NCBI GenBank assembly: GCA_934552825.1
Contig: CAKTEQ010000002.1
Coordinates: forward strand, 248,001 to 312,000
Reading direction: 5' to 3'
Source: an uncultured Oscillospiraceae bacterium
GTDB taxonomy: Bacteria > Bacillota > Clostridia > Oscillospirales > Oscillospiraceae
Length of the DNA stretch: 64,000 nucleotides
Position numbers and translations under genes: made by a program. Shown here one piece after another: positions 40,865 to 50,034 of the stretch. The notes beneath the pieces were generated by a model. It was not told the DNA's origin, ran no database searches, and saw nothing but the letters and a program-made list of their open reading frames with translations. Position 1 is the stretch's first letter. Each line of letters starts with the position of its first letter.

Positions 40865-41506
40865 TTACTCGTACACCATGACCCGCGTGGTGGGCAGCGC
40901 CGCGAAGTGCTCCGCCCCCGCCGTGACGGCGACGCGTATCTCCCCCAGCCCGGGCCTGAGCTTCAGGCTGTCCTCCCGGCTGATATGGCAGGTAATTGCG
41001 CCGCCCTCGTACACCACGTCCTCAAGGCCGTACTCCAGCACCGTCTCGCCCCCCTGGGTCACCGTCACGGAGCAGGCTGTCGCCTCCTCGCCGGCGACGG
41101 GCAGATCCGTGAATTCCAGCACCGGCGTGGTGCCCCGTACCATGGCGAAGAAGGGCGCGCCCACGCCTCCGTCCGCCGGTCTGAAGCGCCGGGCGTACCA
41201 CCGCTGGTACTCCCCGAACCATGTGTTGAACAGCTGCATGGTGTTCTGATACTTCGAATATTCACCGTTGGCGAAGTCGGTCATGGCGCAGAGATACGCC
41301 CGGTAGAGCTTGTCGTGAGGGGGCGGGGCTATGAGCGCCGTGTCCCCGTCCTGAGCGCCGTATCGGACGCACAGCTCCGGCTCCATGAGGAGCACCTCCG
41401 TCTGCACCAGCCCCTCGCAGTCGTTGAGCCAGCCCAGCTTCACGCTCTGGCTGAAGGCGTTGGGCTTGAGCTCGTCCGCCATGGCTATCGCCTGTGTAAC
41501 TGTCAT
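40865..41506 (-). CDS. Phage head-tail connector/adaptor-like protein
   Basis: 213 aa. The helical N-terminus (MTVTQAIAMADELKPNAFSQ, then KLGWLNDCEGLVQTEVLL) and a YRAYLCAMTDFANGEYSKYQ helix match the pattern of adaptor proteins downstream of the capsid gene in short-tailed and other phages. The C-terminal half is beta-rich. It is separated from the capsid gene by a 1.1-kb repeat island including a MITE-like element. Assignment rests on position and secondary pattern. Confidence 0.62.
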   Translation of the reverse strand: MTVTQAIAMADELKPNAFSQSVKLGWLNDCEGLVQTEVLLMEPELCVRYGAQDGDTALIAPPPHDKLYRAYLCAMTDFANGEYSKYQNTMQLFNTWFGEYQRWYARRFRPADGGVGAPFFAMVRGTTPVLEFTDLPVAGEEATACSVTVTQGGETVLEYGLEDVVYEGGAITCHISREDSLKLRPGLGEIRVAVTAGAEHFAALPTTRVMVYE

Positions 41507-41524
41507 GTGATCACCTCCTTTTTA

Positions 41525-41772
41525 TTCCCCACGGGAACCGCTTTGCTGGGTTCCCGTGGGGACCCCTGTTTATTTCATCTTGCGGTCCCGCCGCGCATGT
41601 CGCCGGGACCTGACGGCGCACTCGCGCCGTCCCGCCTTTGGCGGGTCCCTGAACCGCTTTGCTGGGTTCCCGTGGGGACCCCTGTTGATTTTTTCTTGCG
41701 GTCCCCAAAGCCTCCCCCCTGCGTAAGTGGAGCTGGATTCGTACCCCTTCTTTGTCCCCACAAAGAAGGGAG
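41525..41772 (+). repeat. Two Rep-F copies, Rep-C fragment and Rep-E
   Basis: Rep-F occurs twice (41526-41600 and 41650-41705), each with a GGGAACC/GGTTCCC stem and a trailing CTTGCGGTCC. A Rep-C type II fragment and a Rep-E hairpin with TCCCCA loop (41748-41770) follow, abutting the MITE-like element. Confidence 0.8.
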
Positions 41773-42046
41773 GACCACCAGAGAAGGATGCTGTGCCGTT
41801 TTTGAAGGAAAATTGCGCCCGTCTGCCGCGTTTTGCTCACTCGCAATAAAGGCAATTATTCCTCGCTCACAAAGCCTTGCATCCAGATGCAATTTTCTCT
41901 TCAAAAATCTTCGACTCCCGGCTCAGCCCTTTTGTCTTGATTCAAGGCAGAGGACGCAGACATACTCTCCGTATGTCAAGGACGATAACGAAGAAACGGG
42001 GCAAAAGGGCGAGCCCGGAGCGGCGCACCATCCTTTTCTGGTGGTC
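41773..42046 (+). mobile_element. Rep-G copy 1, MITE-like element with terminal inverted repeats
   Basis: 274 bp bounded by GACCACCAGAGAAGGATG on the left and its near-perfect reverse CATCCTTTTCTGGTGGTC on the right. The interior is AT-richer than its surroundings and has no convincing gene. A 273-bp copy lies in reverse orientation at 59305-59577, and a 33-bp end fragment at 63289-63321. No transposase is present in the window, so it would be non-autonomous. Confidence 0.8.
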
Positions 42047-42054
42047 TAACCCCA

Positions 42055-42645
42055 AGAAATCGCAAGGCAGGCGACTGCGGTCGCCGGCGTTCATTTAGTT
42101 TCTTAAGGCTGCGCACAACAGTGCCCGGCTTGTGCATCCAGTTAAAACTGCTCTGCTTCCAACCGGTGCGGCACGTTGAATATGGCCCCTGCTCCTTGAT
42201 GACAACGCCTGAAGCTCAGAGGGAACTGATGACTCTGCGTCCCCGAGAGAGCCTCCCCTTGCTGCTCAAGGGGAGGTGCCTGCGAAGCAGGCGGAGGGGA
42301 TGAGAACTACAACAATGCAGATCCTAAACTTCTGACCCCCTCAGTCAGCTTTGCTGACAGCTCCCCCTGCTCACCAGGGGGAGCCTTTATGGGGTGCTGG
42401 CACCTGCCTGCATAACGGTAGAAGACTGAGGCGCAGGGTACGATTGCCGCAGAAGCCTGCGATTCTGGGTGCATAGCGGCAGCGGACCGGGGAGCTGAAG
42501 TCGCTGCCAATCACCTGCCGCGCCGTCGTGGGAACCACGCTGCCCGTGGGCGCCCCTTCGCCGCCGCAGGGGGCTTTGCCCCTGTCGGCGAAGAGGTTTC
42601 TTTCGCACACCTTTCTTTGCCTCAACAAAGAAAGGTGTGAACATT
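42055..42645 (+). repeat. Repeat island: Rep-B copy 1, Rep-C pair, Rep-A copy 3, Rep-E
   Basis: Rep-B (42062-42242), Rep-C type I (42250-42315) and inverted Rep-C (42327-42390), Rep-A copy 3 (42391-42591), Rep-E hairpin (42600-42640) with extended stem CACACCTTTCTTTG/CAAAGAAAGGTGTG. Confidence 0.88.
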
Positions 42646-42655
42646 GTCCTTCTCT

Positions 42656-43678
42656 TTAGTCCCCTGTGGAGGCGCTTATCATAGTCGTGCCGCCGGTGAC
42701 GCCGCCCACGGCGAAGGCGCGCCAGTCGTTGAAGCCCGCGATAAATCTCGCGTAGCCGGACCAGATATTGGCGTCGTTGCCCTCGTCAATGCGGCTCTTC
42801 ACCTCCAGCGCCGTGCGGTCGGACCAGATGGCGCCGCCGTTCTCGTCGTTGTACTTGCTGTCCAGCAGGATCCAGGGAGAGGTGCCCGCCGTGATGAAGT
42901 CGTTCAGGTAGGGCCAGACGATCACGTTCCAGCGGCCGAAGTTGTAGTTATAGCCGTTGTTCGCTGTGGCGGGGTCCTTGTCCGCGCCGATGGCGGCAAA
43001 GACGTCCATCTTCAGCTTGTGGTCGTTGGGGATGAGGATCGTGTCGGGGGCGATGTCCAGAGTCTCGCCGTTGTCGCCCTTGAAGGACTGCATCCTGTAC
43101 TCCATGGCCGCCAGCGCCTCGTTTGTGAAGGCGTCGGAGAACTGGTTGGACTGGGTCGCCTTGCCCAGCTTTGAGGGGTGGTCGGTGGCGAAGAGGCACT
43201 TCTCGTCCGCCGCCGCGGCGTCGAAGCTCTTGCCGCCGAAGGTGACGGTCTTCGCCTTCTTGATCGCCGCGCCGAAGAGAGCCGCCGCGAACTTCTCCCG
43301 GGTGCGGTAATAGGAGGTGATGAAGCTCGCGGGCTGGCGGCGCAGGTCCATGGTCTTCGCGTCCTCCACCAGCTCGCGGGAGATGGAGAAGGAGTTCTTC
43401 CAGGTCATGTGCTCCAGGAACTTGCTGTAGCCCTCCTGCATGCCGTCCACGGGGTAGGCGCCGTTCTCGCCCACGGGCTTGAAGCCCTCCATGGCGGTCA
43501 TGGTGGTGTATTTTTCGCCCCAGTGCTTGCTCTTGCTCATGCAGAAGAGCTCGGGGATCATGCTTTTTGCCTCGAACGCCTCTCCGTGCTTTTCGATGAA
43601 CATTCGGATGGGCGCCTGGCTTTTGCCGAATACGCTGTCCTGAAGGCCGGAATTTTCCGTAAATGTAATGTTTGCCAT
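42656..43678 (-). CDS. Major capsid protein (HK97-fold, Mu gpT-like)
   Basis: 340 aa from MANITFTENSGLQDSVFGKS; two in-frame codons further up are possible. The helical start, the E-loop-like KYTTMTAMEGFKPVGENGAY stretch, FATDHPS and the late ILIPNDHKLKMDVF strand resemble capsid proteins of the Mu gpT-like group. It follows the decoration-like and scaffold-like genes in transcription. It should form the icosahedral shell. No prohead protease is visible. Confidence 0.78.
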   Translation of the reverse strand: MANITFTENSGLQDSVFGKSQAPIRMFIEKHGEAFEAKSMIPELFCMSKSKHWGEKYTTMTAMEGFKPVGENGAYPVDGMQEGYSKFLEHMTWKNSFSISRELVEDAKTMDLRRQPASFITSYYRTREKFAAALFGAAIKKAKTVTFGGKSFDAAAADEKCLFATDHPSKLGKATQSNQFSDAFTNEALAAMEYRMQSFKGDNGETLDIAPDTILIPNDHKLKMDVFAAIGADKDPATANNGYNYNFGRWNVIVWPYLNDFITAGTSPWILLDSKYNDENGGAIWSDRTALEVKSRIDEGNDANIWSGYARFIAGFNDWRAFAVGGVTGGTTMISASTGD

Positions 43679-43734
43679 AAGTATCATTTTCCTTTCTGTT
43701 TTTGTTGTTTTTTGTGATATAGGGGATGATTGTT

Positions 43735-44172
43735 ACTTTCTTTGGCTTATCAAAGAAAGTAGGCAGGCGACTGCGGTCGCCGGCGTTCATTTAGTTTTTT
43801 AAGGCTGCCCGCAACAGCGCCCGGCTCGTGCATCCAGTTAAACCTGCGGTGCTTCCCGGCAGAGAGCCTCCCCTTTCAGGGGAGGTGGCTCGGCAAAGCC
43901 GAGCCGGAGGGGTTTCTTCCCCAAGGGGTGCAGGCAGTTGCCTGCATAACGGCAGGAGACTAAGGCGCAGGGTTCGATTGCCGCGGCGCCTGCGATTCTG
44001 GGCGTGTAGCGTCAGCGGGCCGGGAAGCTGAAGTCGCTGCCAATCACCTGCCGCGCCGACGTGGGAACCACTTTGCCCGTTGACGCCCCTACGCCGCCGC
44101 AGGGGGCTTTCCCCCTGTCGGCGAAGCGCTTTCTTTCCGCCGTTTTCTTTGACAAGACAAAGAAAGCGGCAA
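43735..44172 (+). repeat. Repeat island: Rep-E, truncated Rep-B, Rep-C, Rep-A copy 4, Rep-E
   Basis: Rep-E (43733-43762), Rep-B truncated after 95 bp (43763-43858), Rep-C (43865-43915, stem GGCTCGGC-AAA-GCCGAGCC), Rep-A copy 4 (43925-44124; end hairpin CAGGGGG-CTTT-CCCCCTG) and Rep-E with ACAAGA loop (44140-44168). Confidence 0.88.
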
Positions 44173-44181
44173 AAAGCCTCC

Positions 44182-44577
44182 TTAGAACCTAACTCTTACT
44201 GTACTGCCCACGGCGGTGCCGTCCATGTCGATGATCTCCGCCACGCCGTTCGATGTGGTCGCCGTGACCTCCATGCCGTTGGTGGCGTGGAGCGTCACCT
44301 TGTCCCCAAGGTTCAGGCTCGTGCCCGCGGCGGAGAGGGTCGTCTCGAAGATCATGTCCTTCTGCACCCTGACGACGGGGATGATGTCCCCCGAGTCGTG
44401 GGCGGCGCCCGCCTCCTCCATAGAGATGTACGTGGGCGCTGTGGTGCCCGCGGCGATGGCGAGCTTGCCCGCTGACTGGGTGAGCGCCATGCCCGCCTTG
44501 GTCGTGATCGCGCTCACGGGGAGATATTCGATGGAGGGCACTCTGCCTCCGTCGGTACTGTGAATTTTGAATGCCAT
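44182..44577 (-). CDS. Phage capsid decoration-like protein
   Basis: 131 aa, beta-rich and Thr/Ala-rich: VPSIEYLPVSAITTKAGMAL, then KLAIAAGTTAPTYISMEEAG and GDKVTLHATNGMEVTATT. The pattern (tag-like start, then a small beta barrel) is that of head decoration proteins encoded before the major capsid gene. It lies directly upstream of the capsid gene in transcription, across a 500-bp repeat island. Confidence 0.65.
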   Translation of the reverse strand: MAFKIHSTDGGRVPSIEYLPVSAITTKAGMALTQSAGKLAIAAGTTAPTYISMEEAGAAHDSGDIIPVVRVQKDMIFETTLSAAGTSLNLGDKVTLHATNGMEVTATTSNGVAEIIDMDGTAVGSTVRVRF

Positions 44578-44598
44578 GTTTATCGTCCTTTCTTGATT

Positions 44599-45114
44599 TT
44601 AATGTCTGCCCTTGTATCTGTTGTAGTGGGCGAGGATCTCCATGTCGGTGGCGTTGGGCATCAGCTCCCGGTAGGCGTTTTTCACCTCCCGGGGCACCGT
44701 CACCGTCCCCGCGCCTCTGGAGCGTGTGCTCCGGAGATGGCTCTTGCCCCGGCTGTTCAGCTCCGCCTGGCGGCGCGCCTCGGCCGCACGCCTGCGCAGG
44801 GCGTCGCCGTTGGCGATGCGGAAGGCGTCCACGAGGGTGTAGCCCCGGGCGACCAGCTGGCGGAACGTGCCGGCGGTGTCCAGCTTCAGGATGTCCTGAA
44901 TTGAACTGATGCGTGGGTCGAGAGCGCGTATTTCGCTCATCTGCCGCTCAATCTCGCCGCCCTCCGCCATGCTCCGGCGCAGCTCCTGGGCACGCTGGGC
45001 GGCGGCGTCATCGGCGGGGTCGGGCACGGGGGCAGGCTGCGCCTCCGGCTGAGTCTCCGTCTCCGGCTGAGTCTCCGTCTCCGCGGGTATGATATCCTTC
45101 TTTTCTTCGTCCAT
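44599..45114 (-). CDS. Phage scaffolding-like protein
   Basis: 171 aa. An acidic, repeated Glu/Thr/Pro tail (ETETQPETETQPEAQPAPV), a helical middle (AQRAQELRRSMAEGGEIERQ; coiled-coil prone) and a basic C-terminus (SHLRSTRSRGAGTVTVPREV). This charge layout and the place between portal and capsid genes are typical of scaffolds. AAGGAGGTGATTT gives a strong ribosome site. No protease domain seen. Confidence 0.65.
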   Translation of the reverse strand: MDEEKKDIIPAETETQPETETQPEAQPAPVPDPADDAAAQRAQELRRSMAEGGEIERQMSEIRALDPRISSIQDILKLDTAGTFRQLVARGYTLVDAFRIANGDALRRRAAEARRQAELNSRGKSHLRSTRSRGAGTVTVPREVKNAYRELMPNATDMEILAHYNRYKGRH

Positions 45115-45169
45115 GAAATCACCTCCTTTGGGTTATTAAAATTGCCTTTGCGTGGGAGGTCCGACTTTC

Positions 45170-45225
45170 TTTGTTGAGGCAAAGAAAGGGGTGAAGCGTC
45201 CCCCCTTTACACAATGGGGGCTTTG
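45170..45225 (+). repeat. Rep-E and Rep-D fragment
   Basis: A Rep-E hairpin with TTGAGG loop (45168-45192) and a half Rep-D (CCCCCCTTTACACAATGGGG) between the scaffold-like and 44-aa genes. Confidence 0.6.
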
Positions 45226-45301
45226 CGGTCCCGGCGCTGCAAACCGAAAGCCCCCCAACCTCTTGTGAAGCCTTAACTTTGCAGCCCCGTTTGTCCTGAG
45301 C

Positions 45302-45436
45302 TTACTTTCCGTTTCTCAGGTCGTCGCCCTGCTTCTTTACAGTCTTGCCGCGCTTAGTCCCGCCGGACATGGGCGCAGTCACCTTCTGGGCGCCGGAATG
45401 GCTGATCCTGCCCGCGTAACCTGTTCTCTTTTCCAT
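45302..45436 (-). CDS. Small basic phage protein (44 aa)
   Basis: 44 codons from the ATG at 45436, preceded by AAAGGAGGTGATTT, a full-strength ribosome site. The product MEKRTGYAGRISHSGAQKVT ends with the basic KRGKTVKKQGDDLRNGK. It lies between the portal and scaffold-like genes. Function unknown. Confidence 0.62.
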   Translation of the reverse strand: MEKRTGYAGRISHSGAQKVTAPMSGGTKRGKTVKKQGDDLRNGK

Positions 45437-45545
45437 GAAATCACCTCCTTTCATATCTCTCTTCCCCCAAGGAAACCGCTCCGCTGAGTTCCCTTGGGGC
45501 TTTTCATACCCCTTCTTTGTGGGGACAAAGAAATGAACAAGGACT

Positions 45546-47594
45546 CTACCGCGGCTGGGCGGCCTTCTCCCCTTCGCTCTCCAGCCGTTCCTCCAGATAC
45601 CGCTTCGTCTCCCCGGCGCCGGGGTAGTGCAGCGCCTCCATCTTCGTCCAGTAGAGCAGCAGCGTCTCGGTCTGGCCCGGGTCGCCGTAGGCGCCGGAGC
45701 GGAGGTTGTTCAGCGTCTCCTGCCACATGGCCTGCCGGTTCGCCGCCAGGGGCGCCGTGGAATCGCAGGAGAAAAGGAACTGGTCGTTCCAGTACCACTC
45801 CCCCGCCGCGTCCTGCTCCAAAAAGTCGTAGCGGTTGAACTCCTCGTACACCGGCTCGCCGTGGATGCCCTCCGTCACAACCGGGCGCGGCTCGTCCGCG
45901 TAGGCGAGCTTGTACTTGAACATCGCCTCGAAAAGGCGGCTGTAGGCGTAGTCCTTCATGCGCCGCTTGCTCTCCAGCCTGCCCGCGCTCTGGCTGGCGG
46001 CGAACTCCTTGGCTCTGCCGCTGGTGGCGGTGCGGTCCGTGCGCCCCTGGAAGGAGTCGGTGATGCCGATGATGTTGCGGGCCTCCTGGTAGACGTACTC
46101 CAGATACGCCATGTCCTGGCCGATGTCACCCTCCAGGTTGAACACGCCGATCATGCTCATGGCGGCGGGGGTGCCGGGGCGTATCACCTTCATGTCGTCC
46201 GTGTCCACTTTGATGGACGCGTCGTCCGGGAGGGTGATGTAGCTGCCCGACGCCACGAGCTTGTCGATTATCTTCGCCTCCAGGCGGTTGACGGTGTTCT
46301 GCTGGTCGGCGATCTTGTCGATGTCGCTGTCCCCCAGCAGGCTCCCGTAGAGGGAGACGTTTTTCTGGAGGAACACGGGGAACATGGCGGGCTTGTAGAA
46401 GGGGATGCGTGTGGGCTCCAGGCGGGTGACGGGGCGGCCCGAGTCGTCGGTCTCCCCGGTGAGGACGAGCTTCGCGCCGGGTATCTCGGTGCCGTCGGAG
46501 CGGAACACGCTCTCGTAGATGAGCTCGAAGTCCTGAACGGTCTCGGTCCACTTGTCGCCGCCGCAGTAGGGGCAGGTTTTTCTCCGCCTGCCGTGCTGGG
46601 GCTGCTGCCCCGTCATTTCATCCTGCGGTCCCGCCGCGCATGCCGCATCTCCCCCCAAAGCCTCCCCTTGCTGCTCCTCTCGTAGCCTCCCCTTGGTGAC
46701 CAAGGGGAGGTGGCTGCCGTCAGGCAGCCGGAGGGGATCAGAGCCAAAGGTTTCATAACCCGAGTTCAGCGCTCCCCCCTCCCCGGGGAACTCCCCGTCC
46801 AGCGTGGGCACCCCCAGGGGCAGCACCCAGTCGTCCTCCACGGCGCCGCAGGTCCTGCAGCAGCGCACCCGGCGGGCCTGATAGTCCTCCATGTCCTCCA
46901 GCTGCGTGTCGCCCACCCAGCTGTAAAGCCCCACGCCCCCGACGTCGTTCCGGTAGTACGCCACGTACTGGGTCACGAGATCCTCCGCCGCGTCCTCGTC
47001 CAGGCGTATCTCCGGCTCCGCTTCCCTCTCGTCCTTCACGTCCACGCCGTAGCGCCGGCGGATGAACTCCTTGGTCTGGGGTATCTTGAGGATGATGTAG
47101 TCCATGTCCTCAACGCCGGTGAACACCCCCGCCTGGGGCACCACCCGCCTGGGGTGGACCGGCGCGACGGTCAGCTCGCCCACGCTCTGGTGGGTGCAGG
47201 TGTCGTTGTCCCACTCCACCAGGAAGAAGCTGCCCCCCTGGATGGGCACGGTGCGCTCCTGGATGTCGTTGATCTCCTCGAAGGGGAGGCGGTCAAGCTC
47301 GTTGCGGAGCATGTCCTCGATGAGCTTGGCCTTTGCCTCGTCCTTTTTGCGCCGGGCGGTCACCTTGGGCTGAGGGATGTTGGAGTCGATCTCCGCCTCG
47401 ATGAGCTCGGTGCAGATGTTGCGCACGTGGGGCGTGCGTGTTTTCCGCTCGCCCCGGGTCACGGGGTCGATGCGGTCGTCGCCGGCGTACAGCTCCTCCC
47501 GGCGATCCATGCGCTCCAGCTCTGGCAGGTAGGCGTTCTCGTTCAGAGCGAGACGGTCCTGCCACATATGGAGCTTTTTTCTGTCAATTTTCAT
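45546..47594 (-). CDS. Phage portal protein with an in-frame repeat insertion
   Basis: 682 aa. The first 200 residues (WQDRLALNENAYLPELERMD, then TRTPHVRNICTELIEAEIDS) and the later SLYGSLLGDSDIDKIADQQN and EYVYQEARNIIGITDSFQGR helices are those of a portal of short-tailed phages. Two CxxC pairs (CCRTCG and CPYCGG) form a possible zinc knuckle. Between them lie about 45 residues translated from Rep-F and Rep-C repeat DNA (46612-46745) that keep the frame open. The portal would be the dodecameric DNA entry port. Whether the insertion is tolerated is unknown. Confidence 0.8.
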   Translation of the reverse strand: MKIDRKKLHMWQDRLALNENAYLPELERMDRREELYAGDDRIDPVTRGERKTRTPHVRNICTELIEAEIDSNIPQPKVTARRKKDEAKAKLIEDMLRNELDRLPFEEINDIQERTVPIQGGSFFLVEWDNDTCTHQSVGELTVAPVHPRRVVPQAGVFTGVEDMDYIILKIPQTKEFIRRRYGVDVKDEREAEPEIRLDEDAAEDLVTQYVAYYRNDVGGVGLYSWVGDTQLEDMEDYQARRVRCCRTCGAVEDDWVLPLGVPTLDGEFPGEGGALNSGYETFGSDPLRLPDGSHLPLVTKGRLREEQQGEALGGDAACAAGPQDEMTGQQPQHGRRRKTCPYCGGDKWTETVQDFELIYESVFRSDGTEIPGAKLVLTGETDDSGRPVTRLEPTRIPFYKPAMFPVFLQKNVSLYGSLLGDSDIDKIADQQNTVNRLEAKIIDKLVASGSYITLPDDASIKVDTDDMKVIRPGTPAAMSMIGVFNLEGDIGQDMAYLEYVYQEARNIIGITDSFQGRTDRTATSGRAKEFAASQSAGRLESKRRMKDYAYSRLFEAMFKYKLAYADEPRPVVTEGIHGEPVYEEFNRYDFLEQDAAGEWYWNDQFLFSCDSTAPLAANRQAMWQETLNNLRSGAYGDPGQTETLLLYWTKMEALHYPGAGETKRYLEERLESEGEKAAQPR
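46610..46745 (+). repeat. Rep-F/Rep-C inserted inside the portal gene
   Basis: CATCCTGCGGTCCCGCCGCG (Rep-F tail) is followed by a partial and a full Rep-C unit (stem GGCTGCC-GTCA-GGCAGCC) ending GAGGGGATCAGA. The portal frame reads straight through. Confidence 0.85.
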
Positions 47595-47637
47595 AGTTCA
47601 CTTCCTTAGTAATAGTGTGTTGAGCGGCGGAAGAGAA

Positions 47638-48262
47638 TGTCTCTCCCAAAGGCTCCCCTTTGTGAACAATGGGAGCCGGCAGGTGAAGCCTGCCTGAGGG
47701 GATGAGAAGTACAATTTATAAGAGTTCTTGTTCATTTCTTTGTCTTGCCAAAGAAGGGGTGAGCCCCAAGAAATCGCAAGGCAGGCGACTGCGGTCGCCG
47801 GCGTTCATTTAGTTTTTTAAGACTGCCTGCAACAGTGCCCGGCTCGTGCATCCAGTTAAATCTGCGGTGCTTCCACCTGATACGGCACGTTGAATATAGT
47901 CCCCCGCCCCTTGATGACAACGCCTGCAGCTCAGAGGGAACTGATGACTCTGGGTTCCCGCTTCTCAATGGGGTGCTGGCACCTGCCTGCATAACGGCAG
48001 GAGACTGAGGCGCAGGGTCAAACTGCCTCAGTGCCTACGATTCTGGGGGTATAGCGTCAGCGGGCCGGGGAGCTGAAGTCGCTGCCAATCACCTGCCGCG
48101 CCGACGTGGGAACCTCTCTGCCCGTGGGCGCCCCTTCGCCGCCGCAGGGGACTCTGCCCCCCCAAGGGAACCGCTCCGCCGGGTTCCTCCCCCCAAAGCC
48201 TCCCCTTGCTGCTCAAGGGGAGGTGCCTGCCGTCAAGCAGGCGGAGGGGATGAGAAGTACAA
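47638..48262 (+). repeat. Repeat island: Rep-C, Rep-E, Rep-B, Rep-A copy 5, Rep-F, Rep-C
   Basis: Rep-C (47645-47710), Rep-E (47735-47760), Rep-B (47778-47960), Rep-A copy 5 (47970-48160, its end hairpin replaced by Rep-F), Rep-F (48163-48192) and Rep-C (48194-48262). It fills the whole gap between the large terminase and portal genes. Confidence 0.88.
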
Positions 48263-48282
48263 TAACGCGCAGCCGCAACCTC

Positions 48283-49722
48283 TCACGGCCTGCCCCACTT
48301 CTCAAGCAGCAGCGCCCGCTCCTCCCGGCTCGCCCCCCGGAAATCCTCCCACATGCTCTCGCTCCAATCCGCCCTCGGCTCATCGAGCCTCACGGAATAG
48401 CTCTGCTGTGGGCGTATGTGGTGGGCGATGGCGAGGGCCATGACGCAGTCGTCGTGAGCGCCCTGCTGCGCCTCGGCCCGCTGCTGCTCGTTGCGCACGA
48501 AGGTGAGCATCTCCTCCAGGGTAGCCCGGTCGCTCACAAGCTCGATGTGTCCTTTCATCGCGGACACGAGACCGCTGATTATCGTCTCCCGGGTGCTCCT
48601 GTTCGTCACGAAGCCGAAGCGCTCCATGGGTCTGCCCGTGTAGCTGTCCAGATCCTGACGCACGTACTGGCGGGGGTAGCCCCTCCGGCTCAGCTCCATG
48701 ACGGTGTAGGTGGAAAAATTCACCTCCGCGCCGATGAGCGCGCCGTTGTACATCATCCCCAGGGCGTAGAGTGCGTCCGCGAAGGTGCCCTCGTCGGACT
48801 GCTGCCGCAGCACCGCCGCCTGCTCTCCCGTCACGTTGTCCAGGACCTGGGCCACGAAGAAATCGCTCCCCTCCCCGGCGGTGTCCGCCCCGATAACGTA
48901 GGGCCGTCCCGGCTCAGGCTCCCGGTAAATTTTCACCGTGTCACCCTCCCGGAGCACCCCGTCGATGAAGGTCCCCGTCCTCACAGGAAGGACGTTCCCG
49001 CTCAGCCGCCCCGTCACATCAACGGCGTTGAAGATGGTCCTGCCCGTCACGCCCCACTCCCCCAGGCAGTACACCTGGTAGTAGTAGGGGTCGCTCTCCC
49101 GGAAGCTCTCCAACGTTTCCGCGGCGCTTTTGTCCAGGAACCGGTTGTCCCGATAGGTGGAGCGGTGTACCCGGGCGCGGGGGTCGTCCCGATCAAAAAA
49201 GCGGCGTTTCAGCCAGTGCAGCGCGGAAATCGGGTTAAAAGTGAGGATTATCTGCTTGTAATGGCTGCTCTCCCCTCGTAATCGGATGTCAAGCTGGTTG
49301 AAGTCCTCTTCCAGCAGCTCGCTGGCCTCCTCGATCCAGATGCCGGTCACGTTGTAGATGCTCTTGAGCTTCTCCACGTTGTCCAGTCCGCTGAATATCA
49401 GCTCCGAGCCGTTTGCCAGTCTGATGGTCATGTCGCTCTGGTTCGCGGTGAATTTTATGCCCAGCTCCCGGAGCTGATCCGTGAGCTGACGGAAGCAGCT
49501 CTCCCGGAGCGTCCGGGCGACTTTTCGGACTATCAGGAAGCGGTGTCCGCACTCCGAGGACGCCCGTTCGATTATCTTCCGCCCGGCGAAAATGCTCTTT
49601 CCGCTGCCGCCGCCCCCCATGAGCACCAGGTACCGGCTCTCGTCCAGGTAGAGTGGGAAGAAGGTTTCGTTCGTCTCCCGGACAAGGCGCGCCGCCCAGC
49701 TGAAAAACGCCTCATTCACCAT
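48283..49722 (-). CDS. terL: Phage terminase large subunit
   Basis: 479 aa, full length. ATPase: Walker A GGGGSGKS near residue 36 and Walker B GIWIEEASEL near 126. RNase H-fold nuclease: acidic motifs in VIGADTAGEGSDFF, IGAEVNFSTY and AHDDCVMALAIA. It packages DNA into the prohead with the portal. The start overlaps the small subunit gene by 11 bp. All catalytic motifs are intact, so packaging may still work despite the repeat-laden surroundings. Confidence 0.95.
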   Translation of the reverse strand: MVNEAFFSWAARLVRETNETFFPLYLDESRYLVLMGGGGSGKSIFAGRKIIERASSECGHRFLIVRKVARTLRESCFRQLTDQLRELGIKFTANQSDMTIRLANGSELIFSGLDNVEKLKSIYNVTGIWIEEASELLEEDFNQLDIRLRGESSHYKQIILTFNPISALHWLKRRFFDRDDPRARVHRSTYRDNRFLDKSAAETLESFRESDPYYYQVYCLGEWGVTGRTIFNAVDVTGRLSGNVLPVRTGTFIDGVLREGDTVKIYREPEPGRPYVIGADTAGEGSDFFVAQVLDNVTGEQAAVLRQQSDEGTFADALYALGMMYNGALIGAEVNFSTYTVMELSRRGYPRQYVRQDLDSYTGRPMERFGFVTNRSTRETIISGLVSAMKGHIELVSDRATLEEMLTFVRNEQQRAEAQQGAHDDCVMALAIAHHIRPQQSYSVRLDEPRADWSESMWEDFRGASREERALLLEKWGRP

Positions 49723-50011
49723 TGCGCAGCCTTCGGATCAGGTCCATCTTCTCGTCCCAGGAGAGGGACAGCTCAGGGGACGGAGCCGGTTCCGGAGCCT
49801 TCGCCGGGGGCTTCTCCCCCGCCATGTCCCGGATAAATTCGGCGCACTTCAGGTCCCCCGCCCTGGCCTTTTCGGCGAGGGCTGCCATGATCGCCCGGGC
49901 AGCGCCCCCCTCCAGCACTTCCCGGGCGGCGGCGCGGAGTGACGCGCGCTCCTCCTCGTTTTCTGTCTCTCCTTCACGGACACTCTTGTCTTTTTCCTCC
50001 AACCATATCAC
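49712..50011 (-). CDS. Probable terminase small subunit
   Basis: 99 aa. Charged and helical: EEERASLRAAAREVLEGGAA, then IMAALAEKARAGDLKCAEFI (the usual repeated A-GD-KA-EF-RD-AGE pattern of small terminase-like proteins) and a Pro-rich tail before SLSWDEKMDLIRRL. Overlap with terL and position support the assignment. The N-terminal DNA-binding part is shorter than usual. GAGGTGAT precedes the ATG. Confidence 0.68.
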   Translation of the reverse strand: MIWLEEKDKSVREGETENEEERASLRAAAREVLEGGAARAIMAALAEKARAGDLKCAEFIRDMAGEKPPAKAPEPAPSPELSLSWDEKMDLIRRLRNGE

Positions 50012-50034
50012 CTCACTTTACGTGTGTATTTGTG

